DNA from: Bacteroidales bacterium
GTDB taxonomy: Bacteria; Bacteroidota; Bacteroidia; Bacteroidales; P3
Direction: 5' to 3'
Assembly (NCBI GenBank): GCA_017522105.1
Contig: JAFXAA010000013.1
Location: 62,001-126,000 of the forward strand
DNA length: 64,000 nucleotides
Positions 10,201 through 18,300 of the stretch are shown here, piece by piece. The notes under the pieces were generated by a model that saw only the letters and a program-made list of their open reading frames with translations, ran no database searches and was not told the DNA's origin. The translations under genes were made by a program, and so were the position numbers. Within the stretch, counting starts at the first letter, position 1; every line of letters starts with the position of its first letter.

Positions 10201-12317
10201 CGGGTGGCACGGTGAAAGGCTGGTTTGCCGCTGGATGCAACGGTACAGATAACGATGGAGGACAGAACTATGGAACATCCTATGTATATATAGGCGGCAA
10301 GGGCGCCGTTGACAGCGACGGAAGCACCAAAGTGCTTGGATATGCCAACGGTGGCAACGTCTATGCCGCCGGAGCAGGCCGACAGGGTGCCACCACCTGC
10401 GGCGAGATGACCTTCGGCACCAATCTGGTCATTGCCGATGATTCCTACATCGAGCGCGGTATCTACGGCGGCGGCAACTATGGCTACGCTCTGCAGAATA
10501 CCAACATATATATTATGGGAGGTGTCAACGAAGGACTTGACGGAACGGTCAACTACGTAACTACCGTTGGAGGTCTCTATGGCGGCGCCAACCAGCAGGA
10601 TGGTCCCGATGTGCATATATATATGAACGGCGGCGAAATGCGCGGTGGCGTCTACGGCGGTTGCAACACCTCCGGCTCCATCTCTGGCAACGTCACCATG
10701 CACATTGACGGCGGCCAGGTGGGCACCACCACCCAGGCTGCCAACATCCACGGCGGCGGTTACGGCTCTGCAACCAGGGTCAACGGCAATGTGGACCTCA
10801 CGCTGGGTAAGGACTGCAACGCTACAAGCGGCGTCACCGTCTACGGCGATGTCTACGGCGGCTCGGCCGAAGGCATCGTCAACAGCAGCAGCTCCAACCA
10901 CACCAACGTCAGCCTCTACAAGGGCATCATCTACGGCGGCCTCTACGGCGGCGGCCTCGGCTCCAACTCCAACCCCGCCTACGTCTACGGCCCCGTGGCC
11001 GTGAGTGTCTTCGGCGGCAGCGTGCGCACCAACGACGGCAGCGGCGAGAACGGCTCCGGCGGCGTCTTCGGCTGCAACAACGTCAACGGCACACCCCTGA
11101 GCACCGTCACCGTGGACATCTACGGCACCGACCCCGCTCCCGACGCCAACAGCTTCGCACTCTTCGCCGTCTACGGCGGCGGCAACCGCTCCCACTACAC
11201 TGCCAATGTCCCCGTCGTCACCATCCACGGCTGCAGCAACAGCATCGAGTACGTCTATGGCGGCGGCAACGCCAGCAACGTCCCCGGCACCGACGTCACC
11301 ATCTGGGGCGGCCACATCGGCAACGCCTTCGGCGGCGGCAACGGCTACAGCGTCACAGGCAACCACGGCGACGCCTCGGCTCCCCACTACAACCCCGGCG
11401 CCAACATCACCGCCTCCGGCGCCAACATCACCATCCACGGCGGCACCATCGACGCTGCCTTCGGCGGCAGCAACCAGTGGGGCTACATCAACGGCGGCAT
11501 CACCGTCGCCGTCGAGGATCAGGACGAGACCGGCAGCGACCCCTGCAGCCGCCCCTACACCGTGTGCGACAAACTCATCGTCGAGCTCTACGGCGGCGGC
11601 AACCAGGCTCCGGCCGTGACCGAGGAGGATGTCTACATCAGCCCCGAAGTCACCATCAGCTCCTGCGACATGCGGATCACCAACCTCTTCGGCGGTGCCA
11701 AGAACGCCAACCACGGCTCCAACATCAACCTCGAGGTCACCAATGGCAAGTTCGAGAACGTCTTCGGCGGCAACAACCTCGGCGGCACCATCACCGGCAA
11801 CATCACCCTCACCCTCAAGGGCGGCACCATGGTCAACGCCTTCGGCGGCAACAACCAGGGCGGCTCCATCACGGGTACCATCACGGTCCTGGTGGACTCC
11901 ACGGGCACCGAATGCCCGCTGAAGGTGGACAACGTCTACGGCGGCGGCAACATGGCTGCCTACAGACCCAACGACCCCACGACGAATACGCCTCTGGTCA
12001 ACTTTGTCAACGGCACGGTGCGCAACGCCGTCTTCGGCGGCGGCCTGGGCGATGCGGCCAAGATTACGGCCAACCCCACGGTGACCATCGGTGGCACCGG
12101 CACCAAGACAGCCATCGTCGGCGGCACCAAGATTGACGGCACCCCCGGCGACGGCAACGTCTACGGCGGCGGCTCGCAGGCCGACGTGCTCAAGGACGGC
12201 GACAACACCGGCAACACCAGCGTCACCCTCACCGGCAACGCCATAGTCAAAGGCAACGTCTACGGCGGCGGCAACGAGGCCAACGTCCAGGGAAATACGA
12301 ATGTGGAACTGAGATAG
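7290..12317 (+). CDS. Giant secreted GGG-rung repeat protein 2 (1675 aa) with Ig-like and chitobiase-C-like domains
   Basis: ATG 7290 is used; ATG 7308 or 7317 would give a more compact signal peptide (GLLLLGLMLAAVLPAQAA). Residues ~50-170 are Tyr-, Ser- and Thr-rich. Residues ~327-414 look like a bacterial Ig-like group 2 domain. Residues ~419-494 match the chitobiase/hexosaminidase C-terminal-like fold (ATIRYTTDGTDPTP ... GQTIKAIVVKDGY). Residues ~550-620 resemble a Listeria-Bacteroides (InlB B/Flg_new) repeat (ITYKANGG ... GFGGWKI). From about residue 947 to the end are GGG rungs in the same order as in the preceding protein, ending in the nearly identical SQADVLKDGDNTGNTSVTL and YGGGNEANVQGNT. 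No sorting domain follows. The stretch encoded by roughly 9500-10620 is visibly less GC-rich and uses more A/T-ending codons than the flanks. Function unknown; exported surface protein by inference. Confidence 0.85.
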   Translation: MHIYTLMYKMIEQSTPRGNRQKKTRRGLLLLGLMLAAVLPAQAADYVFEYDGGYLYVTNTGAVGYTETFSRSCVWTCVSNTGTLAAATLGTTSRYLYTEVNGTRYWLVGSTTNGNAVTVTTTAPGTAYWRNSGDYLYYYSSNNYYLYYRGNSWRTSRSTGNGNTGYASTGWSATDYRSTTTAGTSVAQQVTGYTVTTPTITPSATQTVEYNGSASYTASATGTQTVVPAHTTFTIGGYYGTTYHFYNSQLSTNANDFAVDNPVTPTYTWTLSGDGASGLELMSTSGANTIVRYTGSASGTTATLIVTATAGTSSRTASVTINVTPVEPTAISATNATVYVGNSGEVVYTLTPNYAYNRVAAVSGNTGIFTVTSPATSGAVDITPVAPGTATLTLTALNSNGSNGPSTSVTVTVRDICAAPEFSFEQSGSSVLATITTTTPGATIRYTTDGTDPTPTTGTVYSAPFTVANGQTIKAIVVKDGYWDPSSVASKTVNPIDYVAQGVSGGIVTLNDLEDHTWTYYNGVSSDLDGGNYNTNYLGKLYSPNPRNVKITYKANGGAVSIDESETEFVYYKTLEESATSGEYAYQVISNPFSKRPNGKGFGGWKIKEGADYIKGYNDEATLPLDAEIVFNNLPYASVNCVSAEIELEATWVNLNDITYANNNNITYNVTGGNYETNILVLNRNVTGTITTTSPVTIMMVEPDGSNDYRGTYTFTGNITPNNNGVTKIEFTQWNSTNTVNANYNDLWIGRGMTTTSRCANLITGVNATTSVASPQYRIKVESGVYQYFDFYKGHSTYNGGTDNTTFTVSGSSANARITIGNDYDRASGTNTNLEFIYGPMLGYSGSFSSTGNRDNLHTLDLVVKSGSIGTTFFMENTNTATYLQGGAGRCMYLSSAGSQTNVGTRNVTIEGGDVCSIGGGIDSYNNNDNDGTNYNRLGLNLRIKGGTIHGNVYGGAAKSPSGGNKVMVMTGGTVKGWFAAGCNGTDNDGGQNYGTSYVYIGGKGAVDSDGSTKVLGYANGGNVYAAGAGRQGATTCGEMTFGTNLVIADDSYIERGIYGGGNYGYALQNTNIYIMGGVNEGLDGTVNYVTTVGGLYGGANQQDGPDVHIYMNGGEMRGGVYGGCNTSGSISGNVTMHIDGGQVGTTTQAANIHGGGYGSATRVNGNVDLTLGKDCNATSGVTVYGDVYGGSAEGIVNSSSSNHTNVSLYKGIIYGGLYGGGLGSNSNPAYVYGPVAVSVFGGSVRTNDGSGENGSGGVFGCNNVNGTPLSTVTVDIYGTDPAPDANSFALFAVYGGGNRSHYTANVPVVTIHGCSNSIEYVYGGGNASNVPGTDVTIWGGHIGNAFGGGNGYSVTGNHGDASAPHYNPGANITASGANITIHGGTIDAAFGGSNQWGYINGGITVAVEDQDETGSDPCSRPYTVCDKLIVELYGGGNQAPAVTEEDVYISPEVTISSCDMRITNLFGGAKNANHGSNINLEVTNGKFENVFGGNNLGGTITGNITLTLKGGTMVNAFGGNNQGGSITGTITVLVDSTGTECPLKVDNVYGGGNMAAYRPNDPTTNTPLVNFVNGTVRNAVFGGGLGDAAKITANPTVTIGGTGTKTAIVGGTKIDGTPGDGNVYGGGSQADVLKDGDNTGNTSVTLTGNAIVKGNVYGGGNEANVQGNTNVELR

Positions 12318-12362
12318 AGATTATAGTTAATAGTTAATAGTTTTGAGGGTTGGAGAGGGTGA

Positions 12363-15300
12363 ATGTTAAGGATTGAATATATGGAGAAACATAAAGATAA
12401 TATCATAATGAATAAAAGAATGCTACAGAAGAACTGCAGAATGGGAAAGATGGTCATTGTGCTGATGGCGCTGCTGCTGTGCGGCAGCACGCAGGCGCAG
12501 GTGGTGGTGCACGGAAGTGTGTTCGGCGCCGGCAAGGGTCTTTACTCCCCTTCAGACAACAGTGGCCTGGATGTGGCTCGCGTGCACGGTAACTCCACCG
12601 TGGTGATGAGCGTCGGCACCGTGGACAACAGCGTCTACGGCGGTGGCGAGTTGGGCGCCGTCAACGGCAACACCGACGTGGCCATCTCCGGCACCGCTCA
12701 TGTGGGAGGCAACGACCTCACCAGTTACAAAGGCTTTGTCTTTGGTGGCGGCTCCGGCACCATCCAAGACCCCGGCTATGCCAATGTCAAGGGCAACACT
12801 CATGTGACTATCAGCGGCGGCTATGTGCACAACACTGTCTTTGGCGGTGGCGAGCTGGCCTCCGTGGGCACCTTTACCTTGGCTGCATCTGCCGATGCCA
12901 CGAACGACATCGTGGTCGGCGAACCCTTCAGCTGTGCCGATGGTACCGGCCGCAGCCTGGTGGAGATCAGCGGTGGCCAGATAGGCCACAAGGATGCCAC
13001 CTTGCGCGTGGATATCGGCTATGTCTTCGGTGCCGGTATGGGTGTCTACACCGACCCCCATGCTGTCAACGAACCGGCCCCTTCGCCCGACAACGCACGT
13101 TTCGGCTATGTCAACACCGCCGAGGTGCGTGTCAGCGGCTCGGCCTTCATCGTGGGTGCCGTGTGGGGTGGCAGCGAGAACGGCCAGGTGCTCGACAGCT
13201 GCGGCGTCATCGTCAGCGGCGGCCAGATTGGCAACGGCTATGACTGGACGAACGAAGAGGGTAAAGGCCTCTATACTGCTGCCAACTGGGACGAAGCCGT
13301 TGCAGCCGTCAAGGCCCAGGATGCCTCGCGCATCAACGCCATTGCGGGCCAGATGCCCGAGTGCTACCACTGGAAATACGGCCGCGATACCACCATCAAC
13401 GGCACTCCCACCAAGCACTACCTCCCCTACGACCGCTATGCCTATGAAACCGGCGACACCACAGCCTCCTACAACCCCGGCGACGGCCACACCTTCTTCG
13501 GCAACGTCTTCGGCGGCGGCTCGGGCTACTATCCCTATGCCACCGACAATAGAGGCACGGGTGGCGAGTTCACCACCGAATTCTTCAAATTCCAAGGCCG
13601 TGTGCGCGGCAACACCTACGTGGAAATCAGCGGCGGACATATCCTCACCTCGGTCTATGGCGGCTGCGAGTATGCCGACGTGTTGGGCGACTGCCGCGTG
13701 GTGATGACCGGCGGCACCCTCGGCCTACCGCGAACCATCGACTCCATCACCGACCACCCCGTCACCAGCTACCTCTTCGGTGCCGGTAAGGGTGACCAGC
13801 GTACCGAGTTCAATATGCGTACCAATGTGCAGAATGTCAAGGTGAAAGTCAGCGGCGGTCTCATCTTCGGTTCCGTCTTCGGCGGCGGCGAGGATGGTCA
13901 CGTGCTGGGCAACGCCAAGGTGACCATCGACAGCGCTGCCTGGGTAGGCACCTGGGGCACCTCGTATGTCGACGGCAATATCTTCGGCGGCGGCCGCGGA
14001 TTCGGCGGCACGGCCTATACGGCCGGATCCATCGGCGGCAACGTCGAAGTCAATATCAACAACGACACCGTGGCGGGCACCCCCGTGAGACCCACCATGC
14101 TCGGCTCCGTCTACGGTGGTGGCCGTCTGGCCTCTGTGGGCTCCTGCTTTGTGACCGTGGGTGACCCCCATTATAGCCAGCTGCAGGACGGCGACGACCA
14201 CGGCAATATCACCATCAACATCACCGGCGGCACCATCGGCAACCTCAGAGAGTTCTCCCACCCCGTCTTCGATCCCGCCGCGAGTTACAGCGTGGGCGAC
14301 GTGGTGGCCTACCAGAACCAGATGTACCGTTTCACCAGCGCACATAGCGGCGCATGGAATGAGGCCCATGTCACCGACATTGTTCACACCACCGGCGGCA
14401 ACGTCTTCGGCTCGAGCATGGGACGTCTGTTCAAGCTCGGCGCCACCGACGAGACCGACCCCAACAGCTTCCTGCGCATCTGGCCCGGTATGGCCAAGTG
14501 CAAGAACACCGAAATCAACATCAGCGGCGACGCCACCATCTATAGTAATGTCTATGGCGGCGGCGAGCTGGGCTATGTGATGAAGGACACCAAGGTGACC
14601 ATCGACGGCAGCGCGGTGACCATCGGCCACGGTGTGGCTACCGGCACCACCGACGCCTGCTACCTGGGCTCCGTCTACGGCGGCGGCTACGGCAGCGAGA
14701 ACATCATCCCACACATCAACGACACAGCGAGCATCACCTCCACCTCCGGCTTTGTTTCGGCGGCCATGCATGCCGGCCGCGTCTACGGCAACACCGAGGT
14801 GGAATTGAAGAACGGTCACATCCTGGGCAACATCTACGGTGGCGGCGAGCTGGCCTCCGTGGGACGCCGCTGGATGCACATGACCTATGCCTACGACCCC
14901 GCAGACCCCTATAAATTCCAGCATCCCTACGATGGTACGGCTGCGACCTACAACTACGAGGTGAACGGCGTAACCTACACCTCCTACGGCTACAGCACCA
15001 ATGTGGGCAACACCAAGGTCACCGTCAGCGGCGGCAAGGTGGGCGAGGTGGACAACGTCACCGTCGGCACCTACCGTGTGGCAGGCCACTCGACTGGCCG
15101 CAAGGGCTCCGTCTTCGGCGGCGGCAAGGGCCGCCCAGGCTATTATGATACAATTAATGATATAGACTACGGCTTCCACTACACCCGCATGGCCTATGTC
15201 GACCAGACGCAGGTCATCATCAGCGGCGGTCAGATTGCCGCCTCGGTCTTCGGCGGCGGCGAGAACGGCCACGTGCGCTACAACGCCACCGTTACCATGG

Positions 15301-18300
15301 ATGGCGGCACCGTGGGTCTGGAACTCACTGCAGGGGAAAAAGAACTTGACGCGAATGGCGAAGCCCGTGTGGATATCTACCACGGCAACATCTACGGTGG
15401 AGGCCGCGGTATCGACATGACCCAGGGCGGCTATTTGGGCGAGGCTTCCGGCCAGGTGTTCGGCAACACCAATGTCGACATCAGCGGCGGCACCGTGCGC
15501 CACCACGTCTTTGGCGGCGGCTCCATCGCCTCGGTGGGCACCTACGTCGACTACCCCATCGTCCCGGGCGACCACGCCGAAGTATTGACCGGCAAGGCCA
15601 CCGTCACCATCCACGGCGGTGTGATTGGCTCCGACGGTATGAACAACGGCTTTGTCTACGGCTCGGGCCGCGGTGTGGCTTATAGCGGCTCCGACTTTGC
15701 CCACAAGGCCTTCGTCAACAACACCGAAGTGAATATCCAGGATGGCGCCGATGTGCGTGGCTCGGTCTTCGGCGGCGGCGCCAACGGCCACGTGATGACC
15801 GACACCAAGGTGAACATCAGCGGCGGCACCATCGGCTCGCCCATCAACAGCACCGACTGGACGCTACCCGTCGCCTATACACCCACAACGCAGGGGGCTG
15901 CAGACATGGTGGGCACCGAATGGGTGAAATACCCCACCAACGACCCCTCCGACCCCAACTATAACGACTATGTCTCCCAGCTCGGCGAGAGCGCGGTGAT
16001 CCACTACCACGGCAACGTCTACGGCGGCGGCCGCGGTGTGGACCGCCACGACGGCAACTTCAGCACCAGCGCCGGCCGCGTGTACGGCAACACCAACGTC
16101 GACATCAGCGGCGGCATCGTCTACCACAACGTATACGGTGGCGGCTCGATGGCTTCGGTGGGCTACTATAACGAGGTGCCCATCACGCCCCACTCCACCA
16201 TACTTAGCGGCGGCATCGCCACCGTCACCATCCGTGGCGGCCAGATAGGCACCACGGGGCACAACAACGGCCACGTCTTCGGCTCCTCCCGTGGTATGGC
16301 CGGCAGCGAATATTCCCACTTCGCCTTCACCGAGGATACCTATGTCAACATCCAGACTGGCGCCGACATCCGCGGCTCCGTCTTCGGCTCGGGCGAGAAC
16401 GGCCACGTGCTCAACAACACCTATGTCACCATGACCGGCGGCAAGGTGGGTCGCGACCTTACGGTGAAGGCCACCCTTCTGGGCGACGGCACCACCGAAC
16501 TGGTCACCGGTGAAGCCTGCACCGAAGAGGCGGGCGCCGACATGGCCGTCATCTTCCGCGGCAACATCTACGGCGGCGGCCGCGGTGTGGACCGCCACAA
16601 CGGCAAGCTCAGCCTCAGCGCCGGCACCGTTTACGGCAACACCCACGTCGATATCAGCGGCGGCACCGTCACCCACAACGTCTACGGCGGCGGCTCGATG
16701 GCATCGGTGGGCTCCACCCTCTACAAGGACGCCGAAGGCAACTACACCTCCTACGAACCTGTCAGCAAGGGAACAACCCCCGTTACCTATTACGACACGG
16801 TAGGCATACCGGAGCGCTCGCACCGCTACAAGGACTCCTATAGCGAATACACCTCTCGCATCCCTGTGGAGACCCCCTGTACCTACAAGTATAAGACCAG
16901 CGCCGATGCTACTGATTACACGAGCGACACGCGCGTTCCGAACCCCGCGACCGGCGACTATTACGACTCTATCAAATACCGCTGGATGAATCCCACTACT
17001 GGCGACTATACCGAAACGGACACAACGTATTATGACGAAGTCGGCGCCGACACCATTACCGGTATGGCCATCGTCACCATCCGTAATGGTGCCACCATCG
17101 GCAACGCCGGCGAATTTGTCGTCGACCGCAAGGGCTTCAACAACGGCCGCGTCTTCGGCGCCGGCCGCGGTATGGCCGGTGGCGCATATGCCGCCCGCGC
17201 CAACGTCTACAACACCGTCGTCACCATCAATGGCGGCACGGTCAACGGCTCCGTCTTCGGCGGCGGCGAGAACGGCCATGTCCTGCAGGACACCCGCGTC
17301 ACCGTCAACGGCGGCACCATCGGCCACAACATGAACGCCTCTTATGCCGCCGTTGAAGCGATGTTCGGAAGCAGCCAGCCCGCGATGGTGCCTATTATGA
17401 AGAGCCGTATGGCCAACGTCGGCAACGTCTACGGTGCCGGCCGCGGATGCGACCTGGCTCATGACGGCAGCTACTCCATGAGCGCCGGTTACGTGCGTGG
17501 CAACACCATCGTCAACATCAACGGCGGCACCATCCACCGCAACGTCTACGGCGGCGGTTCGATGGCCCTGGTGGGCGACTACGGCCTCAATGGCAACGAA
17601 GACGACATCCAGGACGTCAACTCCGGTCTGGCCACCGTCAACATCCACTCCTCTGTGGGCGACGCGAACGACAACGTGGCCTTCGGTGGCAGCGTCTTCG
17701 GCTCGAGCCGCGGACGCGCCAACGACCCCGCCAACCCCGATTTCGACTTCGCCGAAATGGCCTATGCCTTCAAGACCCAGGTCAACATCGGTAACGATGC
17801 CGGCGACGAGACTCTCACCGTCTACCGCAACGTCTACGGCGGCGGCGAAGCCGGCCACGTCGACTACGGCGGCACCCAGGTCAACATCCTCAGCGGCACC
17901 GTGCAAGGCTCCGTCTTCGGCGGCGGCATGGGTGCCTCCACTTCGCCCACGGCAGGCATCGTGGACGGCAACACACAGGTCAACATAGGCACCGACGCAC
18001 AAGCCTCCAACAACGTCGTCATCGGCGAATACGTCTTCGGCGGCAACGACGCCGGCTCCTCGCCCCTGGGCACCATGCAGGTAGACATCTGGCGCACGGC
18101 CCACAGCGGCGCCAACGAGTGCCCCGCCGTCGCCAGCCTCACCGACGAGCAGAAAGCCAACTACCTCACCGAGAGCGTGGCCTCGCCCGCTGCCAACTAC
18201 GCCATCAAGGCCGTCTACGGCGGCGGCAACCGCGCCAGCACCCTCACCGGCGACAAGGCCACCGACGGTGGCGGCAACGCCTCCAACGTACTCAACGACA

